Shown: one piece after another, positions 9,855-19,300 of the stretch
Position numbering within the stretch: the first letter of the stretch is position 1
Layout of the letters: the number at the start of each line of letters is the position of its first letter
Source of the DNA: Symbiodinium natans
Taxonomy: Eukaryota > Sar > Dinophyceae > Suessiales > Symbiodiniaceae
Assembly: GCA_905221605.1 (NCBI GenBank)
Contig: CAJNDS010001305.1
Coordinates: 1 to 23,994 of the forward strand
Length of the DNA stretch: 23,994 nt
Direction of reading: 5' to 3'
Program-made: the position numbers and the translations under genes
Notes under the pieces: model-generated
Seen by the model: only the letters and a program-made list of their open reading frames with translations
The model's database searches: none
Told to the model about the DNA's origin: nothing

Positions 9855-9962
9855 GAAGCCTACCGGGGTACGGGCTCGAGTCGTAATTCCATGATCTCAC
9901 GCACTCGCAGTGACAGGTGCCGAGGTGGTCCTGCAAGGACGGGGCTGCAGTTGGCTTCAGAA
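9855..9962 (+). pseudogene. exon-like stretch ending at a GTAAGT donor
   Basis: Open for 36 codons (EAYRGTGSSRNSMISR then an Arg/Gly-rich part) between a CCCTAAA array and a TTTAGGG array. It ends at a consensus-like 5' splice donor GTAAGT at 9963-9968. If spliced, the downstream telomere-like array would be intronic. The family is unknown. Confidence 0.2.
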
Positions 9963-9970
9963 GTAAGTGA

Positions 9971-10101
9971 AGGGCTTAGGGTTTAGGGTTTAGGGTTTAG
10001 GGTTTAGGGTTTGGGGTTTAGGATTTAGGGTTTAGGGTTTAGGGTTTAGGGTTTAGGGTTTAGGGTTTATGAGTTAGAGTTGAGGGTCTAGGGTTTAGGG
10101 T
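9971..10101. repeat. interstitial telomere-like array, TTTAGGG
   Basis: About 14 near-perfect heptamers followed by degenerate ones. The spacer 10102-10473 contains degenerate CCCTAAA units and no supported gene. Confidence 0.96.
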
Positions 10102-10473
10102 GTTCTGCTAGGAGGGACTTCACACTCAGTCCCTCTGCCATTGAAGGTTCAGGCTTCAGGAGGTTTCTAAGGGCAAGTGGCCTGAAACCCTAAACACTAA
10201 ACCCTCAGGCCCTAAACCCTGAAGAGTAGCAGGGACGGTCATGTACTGCATCAAGCAAGCCGGTGTGTTGTGCAGGTTGCAATTGCAGTACTGTTGGGGC
10301 ATAAACCTTAAGGCTTCCCTAAACCCTGAACCCTAAACCCTGGACCCTGAAGCCTAAGCCCCAAACCCTAAAGCCTTAAACCTAATCCCTAACCCCTAAA
10401 CCCTAAACCCCACCCCAAAAGCGAAGGCGTGTGAAGCACAAAAACCCTGAAGTCGTTGGTGGCAGCAGGAGAG

Positions 10474-10600
10474 AATGACAGAAACAGAGAAAGAGAGAGA
10501 GAGAGAGAGGGAGAGGGAGAGGGAGAGGGAGAGAGAGAGAGACAAGGAAGGAAGGAATGAAGGAAGGAAGGAAAGAAAGCAAAAGAGAGATACAGAAAGA
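10474..10600 (+). repeat. GA-rich (purine) microsatellite
   Basis: Runs of (GA)n, (GGGAGA)n and (GGAA)n on the + strand. The Arg-Glu and Ser-Leu dipeptide frames are artefacts of it. Confidence 0.95.
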
Positions 10601-10605
10601 AGAGA

Positions 10606-10788
10606 AGTGGGTTTTATGCCGATGCCATCCGTTTGCGCAACTCTAGAGATGGCAATCGAGATTGCGCCCATGTGATCTGCAGGAAAGAAAGGCGGCAAAC
10701 AGTCAGCGGGGATACGGCTCCTGGGCTTCGGGGATACACTGGCAGGCCAGATGTTGAGCTTCCAAGGTTATGGTTTAGGGACATGTAG
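10606..10788 (+). pseudogene. exon-like open stretch after the GA microsatellite
   Basis: 61 codons ending at TAG, without an ATG near the start. It contains GFYADAIRLRNSRDGNRD and then a CRKERRQ segment. Charge and residue mix look like protein, but two other frames are also partly open, so support is modest. No domain is recognised. Confidence 0.2.
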
Positions 10789-10790
10789 GT

Positions 10791-11021
10791 TTTGGGGTTT
10801 AGGGTTTAGGGTTTAGGGTTCAGGGCTTAGGGTTTAGGAGTCAGGGTTCAGAGTTTAAGGTACTTTTGTTCGCGCATCGGAGTTCCGCGGGGTATGCCGC
10901 ATCTTTGCGCTTGCTGAGACATCCCTTTTAGCACTAAAGGAGTGCCAGGCCGGGGTGTCCAGGTTTAACCCTAAACCCTAAACCCTAAACTAAACACTAA
11001 ACCCTAAACCCTAAACCCTAA
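10791..11021. repeat. inverted pair of telomere-like arrays
   Basis: TTTAGGG at 10791-10859 and CCCTAAA at 10968-11021 with about 110 bp between them. The spacer 11022-11467 has a 14-bp palindrome AAAGTGTACACTTT near 11259 and no supported gene. Confidence 0.93.
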
Positions 11022-11467
11022 TTTGGCTTACGGGTTATAAGGGTTCTTCTGTTCGGATACGGCAAGTGCTTGACAGAGACAAAGGAGTCCATATCGCAAG
11101 GCTGACTTAAGGCTTCTCTAGGGTTCCAAGTATGGACCTTTAAGTTGGGTCCTCAATTCATCTCCCGGGTGCCTTCACCCTAAGCTTTATAGACCCTCTT
11201 AGTAGCTGAAGGAGTACACTTTACACTGTTGGGGATACCATAGTCCCCTTTCGAACTGAAAGTGTACACTTTTGTGGGGCTTATGAACTCAGCAACTAAG
11301 CTCTACAGACCTTAAATCCTAAACCCTGAAACCCTAAACCCAAAGCCCCGTGGCTTTCATTCCAGAAGCGATCCGTCCGGGAAGGCATGCGAGGGAAGGA
11401 GCAGCCCTTATCTCCAAGCTGCCAGCTGAGCCTCCGCGTCGGGGCCTCCCAGCTTTCATTTTTTCTA

Positions 11468-11553
11468 ACCCTAAACCCTAAACCCTAAACCCTACACCCC
11501 AAATTCTAAACCGTAAACCCTTAACCCTTAACCCTAAACCCTAAGCCCTAAAC
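11468..11553. repeat. interstitial telomere-like array, CCCTAAA with CCCTTAA variants
   Basis: Perfect heptamers at the left, then ACCCTTA units. Further arrays: 11671-11705 (TTTAGGG) and 11818-11878 (CCCTAAA). Confidence 0.94.
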
Positions 11554-11705
11554 CACTTCGTCGTCAGATGGCCACGGACCTGCAGGGTTCCTGGTGGGCC
11601 CTTCAGGGATATTCGACATTTTCCTTCGTTGCTGGGTTTCAGGGGCATCACATTCCCCTTACTTCCTTTTTTAGGGTTTAGGGTTTAGGGTTTAGGGTTT
11701 AGGGC

Positions 11706-11775
11706 TAGGACCCGGAGTGGGCCCCTATTTCCTCTTTTTTTAGGGTTGGGGTTCCCTTACAACCCCCTGAAAACC
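11706..11775 (+). repeat. dispersed repeat, family C copy 2
   Basis: TAGGACCCGGAGTGGGCCCC, then GGTTCCCTTA. Partner of 8375-8445. Both copies adjoin a TTTAGGG array. Confidence 0.65.
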
Positions 11776-11941
11776 AAAAAGGGCACCCTTTATTCCTAGC
11801 TCACTTTCTGAGTCTAGCCCTAAACCCTAAACCCTAAACCCTCAACCCTAAACCCTAAGCCTTAAACCCTAAACCCCATTTTTGAGGAAGATTTGTTCAG
11901 GAGGGTGTTTAGTTGAGGGCCATCCGAGGTTCTGGCTTAGT

Positions 11942-12050
11942 GGTTTAGGGTTTAGGGTGTAGGGTTTAGGGTATAGGGTTTAGGGTTTAGGGTTTAGGGT
12001 GTAGGGTTTAGGGTTTAGGGTGTAGGGTTTAGGGTTTAGGGTTTAGGGTT
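11942..12050. repeat. interstitial array mixing TTTAGGG and TGTAGGG
   Basis: About 15 heptamers with TGTAGGG inserted at three places, which suggests local unit exchange. Confidence 0.96.
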
Positions 12051-12057
12051 GAGAGCC

Positions 12058-12207
12058 ATGGGGCGATTCTCAGTGGAAAGGCAGAGACGCAGCGGTTTCT
12101 TAAAGCATTTAAAATCTCGACATCTTGATGCGGCAGCCGGGGCTTACAACCTCAATGTAACCTCAAATATCCAAGAACAAGTTCAGCCATGTCGCAAATC
12201 GTCTTAA
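12058..12207 (+). CDS. small ORF between telomere-like arrays
   Basis: 49 codons from an ATG that directly follows a TTTAGGG array, beginning MGRFSVERQRRSGFLKHLKS. The start is basic and later residues are mixed. No ribosome-level or splice evidence is visible and no homology is recognised. The adjacent 12240-12300 is a degenerate GYT-type trinucleotide run. Confidence 0.22.
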   Translation: MGRFSVERQRRSGFLKHLKSRHLDAAAGAYNLNVTSNIQEQVQPCRKSS

Positions 12208-12336
12208 GTCTTTCAAATCTTGACACAGCACATTATCATTGTGAGTATCGCTGTCGCTGTCATTCTTATCGTTCCTGTTGTTATTGCTGCTGTTTCTGCT
12301 GTTGGCTTTACGCTTGTAGCACCTGAGGTTTGACGA

Positions 12337-12549
12337 TCACTGTGCAGGATTCCTGGTCGCAGCTGTCTCTGACACCAGGGGCGACGCTGCGTTGCTTACG
12401 CCTGACTGCGCGATGCTGGCGTCAGCAAGTGCAGCTGAATCTGTGTCCGGACGGTTATGCTGAGATGGTGTGCCAAAGAACCCGTTTGGCATCTGAAGCG
12501 GCTTCAGCGAGTCTGCATCCCAATATTCACAGCTTCGGCGCCCTTTCAC
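12337..12549 (-). pseudogene. ambiguous open stretch, both strands
   Basis: Open on the - strand (70 codons, Ser/Ala/Pro/Thr-rich) and on the + strand (81 codons). Local base composition is non-repetitive and exon-like, but the coding strand cannot be decided by eye. The spacer lies between the arrays ending at 12050 and starting at 12553. Confidence 0.15.
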
Positions 12550-12552
12550 AGC

Positions 12553-12747
12553 AAACCCGAAACCCTAAACCCTAAACCCTAAACCCTAAACCCTAAACCC
12601 TAAACCCTAAACCCCAAACCCGAAGACTTGCATTCTGCCACCAACTCATGAACGATCGGGTAGAAACCTCGATCCTACTGCAAAAGTAAACCCTTAACCC
12701 TTAACCCTTAACCCTAAACCCTAAACCCTAAACCCTAAACCCTAAAA
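12553..12747. repeat. two CCCTAAA arrays with a short spacer
   Basis: 12553-12622 and 12688-12747. The second starts with three CCCTTAA variants. Next array: 13028-13066. The spacer 12748-13027 shows no supported gene. Confidence 0.95.
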
Positions 12748-13230
12748 TCCCTAGACCCTGAACAAAATATGGTCCCTTTTGGGGTCCTGATGGTAAGGCG
12801 GCCCCTCTTATCTGTAGGGTACCCAACAAGAATCTATCAGTTTGAGAGGTGACCATAGGATTTAGGGTTTTGGGTTGAGGGGAAGCCCTAAACCCCCTTT
12901 TCCTAAACCTCAAACTCCGCAAAAACCCTACGGGCTCTGAACAGGGCATGAGGTACCCTACATAATCCTTTGAAGGCTAGGGGAAGTCAGGTACCTAATT
13001 GCCAGTTTCCCTAAGAACCTCTAGGAAACCCTAAAACCTTAACCCTAAACCCTAAACCCTAAACCCACCAAAGCCCAGCCGAGGCGTTGAAGACGCAGGG
13101 CTGGGACGTGACGCCCACAGCCTGAAACGCAGCGGAGGCTTTCGTAGGCCCACGAAGAGAAAACAAGAGCTGCGGTTGAGGGTTTAGGTTTTACAATTGG
13201 TTCTTAGGGTTCAAGGTTCGAGGTATGAAG

Positions 13231-13355
13231 CCCTAAACCCTAAACCCTACACCCTACTGTAAACCCTAAACGCTACACCCTACACCCTACACCCTAAACC
13301 CTACACCCTAAACCCTAAACCCTAAACCTCAAACCCTAAACCCTAAACTAAACCC
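13231..13355. repeat. interstitial array mixing CCCTAAA and CCCTACA
   Basis: At least six CCCTACA units lie among CCCTAAA. The mirror variant TGTAGGG appears in the array at 11942-12050. An ACAC microsatellite lies at 13612-13637. Confidence 0.95.
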
Positions 13356-13966
13356 TTGCGGCGATGTTATCTTGAGGAGTGTCAGGTTTGAGGGGCCTTC
13401 GGGGCTAGAAGGGTGCATTCTCAGAAGCTGTTGCCAAAACCCCTGAAACTTCTGAGCGCTTAGGGCTTAGGGTTTAGGGTTAATGCCTGAACCCCGGGGT
13501 AGTGGAGAACGCCAACCGGAGCTCCCAATGACGTTTCTCGGAGGGGGCTGAGATGGCGGGCCGGACAGCGCGTTAGCCAGGCCGGATGCACGGCGAGCCG
13601 CTCCCCCACCCACCCACACACACACAGAGACACACACGCCTGAACCCTAAATCCTAAGCCCTACTGCCTTATCTAAGGCTAAGCGGCTAAACAAGCTATG
13701 AAAGAAGCCATATTTAGGTCCAGTTCCGGGCATGTACACCCCCTGACCCGTACTACGCCCGAAACCCCGAACCCTAAACGTGAAACGCGCTAAGCCCGAA
13801 ACCCCAAAAACTAGACATGCCTGAACCATAAATACCAAACGGCTTTAACTACATAGGTTGGGCACCCATACAGTTCTTCGGGGGAAACACCAATATCCTG
13901 TCGCATGTATATTTTGGTTTTGAAGGAGACCCTTTTTCGGCCTAGGGCTTCGACCAACGCCTAGGA

Positions 13967-14028
13967 GGGTTTGGGTTTAGGGTTTCGGGTTTCGGTTTCG
14001 GGTTTCGGGTTTAGGGTTTAGGGTTTAC
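13967..14028. repeat. telomere-like array with TTTCGGG variants
   Basis: Starts with TTTCGGG units and ends with TTTAGGG. The spacer 13360-13966 holds only short degenerate units and no supported gene. Confidence 0.93.
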
Positions 14029-14102
14029 GGTCTATGACCGACCCTTGAGAAGCAGCTGCGAGTAACACGACACATTAGGCAGGATTCAAGGGCTTAGTGT
14101 TT

Positions 14103-14194
14103 ACCAGGACGGGCGATTATACCCGAAAACCCCGTAAAAGGCCCTTTTACAGGTTTGATGATGGGGATTATAGGGCCGAATAGCCCGTCCTGGT
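14103..14194. mobile_element. foldback element with 12-bp perfect termini
   Basis: ACCAGGACGGGC at 14103-14114 is perfectly inverted at 14183-14194. The interior has GTAAAAGG-C-CCTTTTAC. It is MITE-like, with no coding capacity. The spacer 14195-15020 carries short arrays at about 14570-14610, 14765-14805 and 14925-14960, with nothing else recognised. Confidence 0.75.
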
Positions 14195-15019
14195 GGGGGC
14201 TGAGGGAACGGACCCCTATAAGCCCTAAACCCTAAACTCTAGGCACAATGCCCCAATGCCCTTCTGGTGTGCACCGTCGGCATGTCAGCGTCAAGCGACA
14301 TCTCAGCGCGCGCGCCCGGCTACCCGGAAGTTCATCCAAGCCATGCCCGCGAACGGCGGCCTGAATGAGTCTCCCATCCTGAAGAAGCCGCCTGGACTTA
14401 TGGTAGTCTCTTTAAGTAGGGCTCCTGCTTTATAGGGTCATATATTGGGGTTCTTATGAGGGTATGTTAAGGTATAAGGGTAACAGATTAAGAGGCCACC
14501 GGCCCTTATAAGCCTGGAGTCGAAATTGGCTTTCCTCTATTCAGGGCACCTGGTTTCTTAAGATTCCCTAAACCCTAAACCCTAAACCCTTCTAACCTTT
14601 AAACCCTGAACCATAATCAGTTTACATGTCGAGGGCTTAGAGCTGATATGGAGGAATGTCACCGGGGGTTCCGGTCAGAGCACCATCAGGAGATCCTAAG
14701 CTATCCATCTTGTCTGCCCTCTGCCCCGAAAGAGGACCCCAACCTTAGCAAGCCTTACTTAGCCCTAAACCCTAAACCCTAAACCCAAAACCCTAAACCC
14801 TTTAGCCCTTTACTGTCCATTGGGGTCCTGTGCATCCTGGGACCATGCAGACACCTCACGCGCCACGCTGATCTTGGGGGATCGGGCGAATTTGTGACCC
14901 TACACCTGGGGGTTATGAAATAAGGGTTTAGGGTTTAGGGTTTCCTGTTTAGGGTTTAGGTCCCCTTCAGGGACATAGCCACATCTTTGTTTTCCACTGG
15001 AACCTCTTAAGAGCCCTAA

Positions 15020-15124
15020 GTAACCCTGAACCCAAATTGCCTTAAGGGGGACTTTGTAACACGTGAAGAAGACCTCGGTCGGCTCCGCGTGTCTATCGGG
15101 GTCTTCTGGGATGAACTCATCTAG
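15020..15124 (+). pseudogene. short exon-like open stretch, unidentified
   Basis: 34 open codons without an ATG, including GDFVTREEDLGRLRV and ending at a TAG. Composition is protein-like and it lies 93 nt upstream of the P-loop fragment on the same strand. No family is recognised, so it may be another exon of the same gene or chance. Confidence 0.2.
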
Positions 15125-15195
15125 GGGTTAGGGTTTAGGGTTTAGGGTTTAGGGTTTAGGGTTTAGGGTTTAGGGTTTAGGGTTTAGGGTTTAGA
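15124..15195. repeat. interstitial telomere-like array, TTTAGGG
   Basis: Ten near-perfect heptamers immediately upstream of the P-loop exon-like fragment. Confidence 0.97.
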
Positions 15196-15216
15196 CTTTT
15201 GGTGGGGTGTCGGGGC

Positions 15217-15318
15217 ATGCTTAGGTACGTGGAGAACGGCGATGTTGTCGGCATCTGCGTCAGCGGTGGCTTGGACTCGAAGACCGTGGCGCTGAGGCTA
15301 CGCCTGGCAGGCGTGAAG
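15217..15318 (+). CDS. exon-like fragment with an ATP-pyrophosphatase P-loop (argininosuccinate-synthase type)
   Basis: The open frame reads YVENGDVVGICVSGGLDS followed by KTVALRLRLAGVK. A hydrophobic strand, the PP-loop SGGLDS (codons at 15262-15279) and a following helix are the signature of N-type ATP pyrophosphatases. Placement close behind a strand start and the GLDS-K-T context fit argininosuccinate synthase-like proteins best; asparagine synthetase, QueC and GMP synthase are alternatives. The stretch is far shorter than the roughly 400 residues of that enzyme. It is flanked on both sides by TTTAGGG arrays. A possible acceptor (TTAG|G at 15223-15224) and a possible GC-type donor after AAG at 15318 would make it a single exon of about 94 bp. 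The frame runs on into the repeat to a TAG at 15373-15375. No other exons of the enzyme were recognised in the window, so it may be a gene fragment. Confidence 0.55.
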
Positions 15319-15340
15319 GCGCCAGGGGCTTGGTTGTCAT

Positions 15341-15445
15341 GTTTAGGGTTTAGGGGTTTGGGGTTAGGGGTTTAGGGTTTAGGGATTAGGGTTTAGGGTT
15401 TAGGGTTTAGGGTATTAGGGGTTTAAGTGTTTAGGAGTTTAGGGA
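15341..15445. repeat. degenerate telomere-like array, TTTAGGG
   Basis: Downstream side of the P-loop fragment; includes GTTTAGGGG and ATTAGGG units. Confidence 0.92.
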
Positions 15446-15498
15446 TTTGGAGTGGGCATGTCCTAACAAGTTTGGCCCCAAAATGCTTGGTTGTCATA

Positions 15499-15612
15499 CT
15501 TGGTAGCCCAGTGGTACCCTTTTGCCCTTTTTTGGGTTCAAGGTTTCCTTGAAAAGTAACCAACCGCGAGAAGGGTACCCTTTACTTATAAGTTGGTTCC
15601 TGGGCTACCAAG
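15499..15612. mobile_element. foldback element, family B copy 2
   Basis: CTTGGTAGCCCA at 15499-15510 is perfectly inverted at 15601-15612; the pairing extends outward to ATA/TAT (15 bp). It has an internal TTCAAGG-TTT-CCTTGAA palindrome. A 13-nt word GCTTGGTTGTCAT at 15485-15497 overlaps its left edge and also occurs at 15328-15340. Confidence 0.7.
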
Positions 15613-15729
15613 TATATTTAGGGTTTAGTGGTTTAGGGGTTTGGGGTGGGCATTCGCAGGTGTTCCCCCCTCCCCACCCCTGATTTTTTGGCAGCACCCT
15701 TAAGAACCCTAAACCCTGAACCCTAAACC

Positions 15730-15950
15730 CTATACGGGGGCAACCGAAGGGGAAAGGGGAAAGAAACCAACCCTTAACAGTTGCCTATATGGATTTCCCA
15801 GATCGAACCAGTAAGAGAAGAATCCCACCCTAGAGGGAAAGACTAAGGGAGAAGGGTCGGGACTACTACCTCCCACAAGACCCAACACCCAACACACGGA
15901 CACAACCTTTTCAACGAAAAGCGGACGGCTCGGGGCCATCTTGAGCCAAA
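15730..15950 (-). CDS. weak small ORF behind a spliced-leader-like 11-mer
   Basis: On the - strand the word TTTGGCTCAAG (15940-15950) abuts an ATG at 15937-15939, which opens 69 codons to a stop at 15730-15732. TTTGGCTCAAG is the 3' half of the dinoflagellate spliced leader, and relict leaders are known upstream of retroposed dinoflagellate genes. The encoded peptide is rich in Val, Phe, Ser and Pro and matches nothing I recognise. The frame also continues upstream of this ATG to about 15975. It could be the head of a decayed tandem gene copy or a coincidence. Confidence 0.2.
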
Positions 15951-16027
15951 TATCCGGGTTCATTGACCCATCCAACCTTCAACACTAACTCCTTTCTACA
16001 ATACCAATTGCAGCTCCGCACTCCCCC

Positions 16028-16049
16028 TGTCCTAGGATTTCCTAGGACA
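16028..16049. other. perfect 9-bp hairpin in the 3' flank
   Basis: TGTCCTAGG, loop ATTT, CCTAGGACA, about 340 nt downstream of the CCCH-gene stop. It could be a 3'-end or RNA-stability element, or chance. It has no T-tract, and bacterial-type termination is not expected here. Confidence 0.5.
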
Positions 16050-16156
16050 CCTTGGAGGTGCAGATGTTTTGGCCAAAAACTGCCATTAAAGCAGCAGCCA
16101 GCTGCTTGAAATGCAAAATATGGTTTAACGTCATCCAGGACGGAATTATAGCACAT

Positions 16157-16390
16157 TGGCTAACCCACTAACCACAGAGAATCTCTTTTCACCATGATCC
16201 TCTCATCACTGAAGACTCCTTGGCCTTCTTCACCACAAACCGTGGTCTTCGCTACGCGAAAAGCTACTGACTTCTACTATCAGGGATTTCCATACCCTTA
16301 ATAGTAACCACCACATTGTCAGCACATTGGCTGTTCCAGCGCACCTGTCTCCAGAAAGAGAAAAACCATCCCTTCATCCATACCATCCAA
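16157..16390 (-). other. 3' flank of the CCCH gene
   Basis: Non-coding on inspection. A 12-nt word AGCACATTGGCT occurs at 16321-16332 and again at 16150-16161. No AATAAA polyadenylation signal is obvious. Confidence 0.4.
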
Positions 16391-19300
16391 TCACTTCTTT
16401 TCCGATTGTTGGCAATCTTGAGGTGAAGTTGCAGCAGAATATACTAGGTCCGAAACTGTAAGCACAGGATCCTGTACGCACCTTTGAATTGAGGATACCA
16501 ATCCTTCTCTCTTTGCGTCCTCAATCGCTTGGCAAGATTGACCCAGCTCTGCATTCACAGTGGTAGACACTGGTGCATCCGCATCAGATGGACGATCCTT
16601 TTCCTCAGGACCTTGCACCATTACCACCTCTTCTTTTTTGGGACTCTGACTTTTCTCCCTCTTCTTTGTCTTTCCACCGACATTTGACTTTGTGCGCGTC
16701 TTCGAGGATTTTTCCACTGCAGAAACCACCACATTGGATGTTGATCCACCCTTCTCAATGATCGTCGGCATCTTCTTCGGCTTTGGAACCATGAGAGTGT
16801 AGGGATCTTCGATAGCTGCAGCTTTCCTCTTCTTTTTTACCTTTTTCTTCTCTTCTTCAACGGCAACCTCCGTCTCCGAAGTCTCAACCACTTCTTTTTC
16901 GGCAGGAATATCCTTGCTGGACTCCCTTTCTAGGGACCTCTTTTTGCCTCTTTTGGAATCCTTTTCTTCTCCCAAATTGGCTCGCTCATACCATATCCTC
17001 AGGTCATTGACCCATTCTTCCACCTCCGCGAGCGAAACATCGTACGACTTCACTACTTCGAGAAGTTCCAGCACGGTCAACATTTCAGTGGTCCACGAAA
17101 CCCATTCTTGATCCATTTGGTCAGTATCTCCAGTGAACTTCAGGAGTTTGAACAATGGGTCCGCCTCTGCTCGAGCCAAATCTGGCTTGCCACCGGACAG
17201 AAATGAAATCGCCTCCATCAACAGTTCCGTCATTTTGGTATCTTCGTCATAAACCATAAAATCCTCCTCATCATCATCGAACTGTTCAGGAGAGATCTCC
17301 TTTTCTCCACCATTTGCACCAGACTTTCTCCTTGGACCATCCCTTGGGGGCGTCCTTGGAGACCTTGGCCTCTGTTCATCCAGCGGAACACCATGCTCGA
17401 AGACACACCTGTCACCATAACGACACTTCCCAGACCGAGCAAACTGGACGCACCTAACACCAGTTGCATCATGCGAGAACCCACAATCCTTTCCAGCGAA
17501 ACATTCTCTCCCTGCCACATAGTATTTGCACCAATACGAAGGTAGCATCACATCATCTTCGGAATGGATGAATTTGCAGTCTTCACCAAATTTGCAGCGA
17601 TCTTTTCCCTTGCTGAACCAATAGCAGAAGCCTTTCTTCCTCTTCTCCAAGCGCTCTGCCTCGTACCGGTCCATAGGGCGATTGTGCTCTACATGAACAT
17701 TGCCATGTACCTGGGGACTGCTCCCTTCACCCGACGTGCTATCAGTATTTGGTGCTTGGAGTACAGCTGGAAAACCTGGCCTTGGTCCTACCACCTTCAT
17801 GATTGGGTTTCCGCCAACTCCTGAGCCATGCTGAGACGATCCAAAAACATTGAACATCTTCGTGAAGGCCTTTCTAGTGCCAATCTTCTGCACCCTTTTG
17901 ATTGGACGTTTCATTGCTCCAACCTTGCATCCAGATGCGTTCAAACGACACAACCTCCTATACCCAGCTCTATATCCCTTCTTCCAAAGAGCCATAAGAA
18001 TTTTAGAGGCAGTAACATTCTCCACCTCTACCTTTTCCAATGGTCCCTCACTTCCCGGAACAAACCCATCCATATCTGAAGACCTTTCCATCTTTTTTGA
18101 CACCACTTCGTCGAGGTAGTCTTCCGAGATCCAGGGTAAGTTCCTCTTAGAGGAAGGATTGTCATCATTGTTTGGTCCTTCACCCGGATACCCTTTTGTG
18201 CTGTCAAAGATCTTACCAGTAGTGCGGTCCTGCATAGAGAAATTCGAAGCCACGCGGGAGTACACTGACCACAAGAAAATCCTTGTGTCCGCCAGTCTTG
18301 ATGACCCACTGGATGTCTCCTCTTCCGGAGAAACTTCTGGCGCTTTGCCATCCCCTCCAGTGTCACCACTTATCTCACCTCCAGCATCTTCAATGGGAAT
18401 AAGGGATTCATTGTTCCCTTGATCAAGTACCGCATCCTCTGGTCCAAGAACTTCCAGCACCGCTGTCGAAGGATCCACCTCTTCATCAGCATCGTCGTCC
18501 ATCCTTTTCCAGAGAGCCTCCAATTGGTCCGCACAAGTCACCGCTTGAAGGAACTCCATCAACCGGGCCCTCCCGCGCTGCCAGAGAAATTCCGAAACCA
18601 TCACCGACCCCTGGGCTCCAAGATTCAGGAACGGGTGAACCATTTTGGCTACCCTCGCCATAAGTTCAATGTGAACTTCCATGCCTGGACTGCGACTCCA
18701 ATCATAGGCAATTGCCTCCATAGCAGTTCCAAACTTGTCAGTATTTTTGAATTCCCCTTCCAGACCAGGAGACAACAAGGCACCCATCACCGAAAGAGGG
18801 TAATTTCCCACCGCCGGCAAGCACGGGTTGTCATGGAACGAACGATGCAGGTCACAATAATATCCTTGATCTCTCCTTTGAAAAAGGAGTGCTCCAGTCC
18901 CTAGCTGGGCATTCATTTCATCCACTTGAACCATTTCAGCACATATCCTCTGTGCCATGTACGCCATTGCTGGCCAGACGGAACGATCGGTCAGACCGCG
19001 ACGCATAACCCAATCAGTTGTTGGCGACTGAATCAGCGTCCTTGGATCATACACCAGAACTACCATCGCACCGTCACCCATTGACTGATCAGCATCGTCC
19101 TCCAGTGCCAGGTTCTCATCCTGTTCGCTTGCACCCTCGGATGACATGCTAATAACCAAATTTCGATCCATCTTATTGGACCCCTTTTGGCAGTCTCTTT
19201 GCCCCACAGGCAACTTGCCAACAGCAACCTTCCAATAAATCCGAGTCAGAAGACCTTTAACCAGCAATTGCTGAAGGTCATTCTTCACCGGACAAACATC

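Noticed and set aside
10396-10698. Leu/Ser-rich and Arg/Glu-rich ORFs
   Set aside because: They are produced by the GA microsatellite on the two strands.
12241-12330. Transmembrane-like peptide (Val/Ala/Ile-rich)
   Set aside because: It is encoded by a degenerate GYT trinucleotide run and bounded by close stops.
1-15732. CRISPR array or bacterial origin
   Set aside because: The regularly repeated units are telomere-like heptamers and a GC-rich satellite, spacers are not uniform, and no cas-like or replication gene is present.
18640-18650. CCATTTTGGCT, another spliced-leader-like word
   Set aside because: It lies on the + strand antisense to solid coding sequence, so it is taken as chance. 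It also shows that 11-nt matches can occur by accident.
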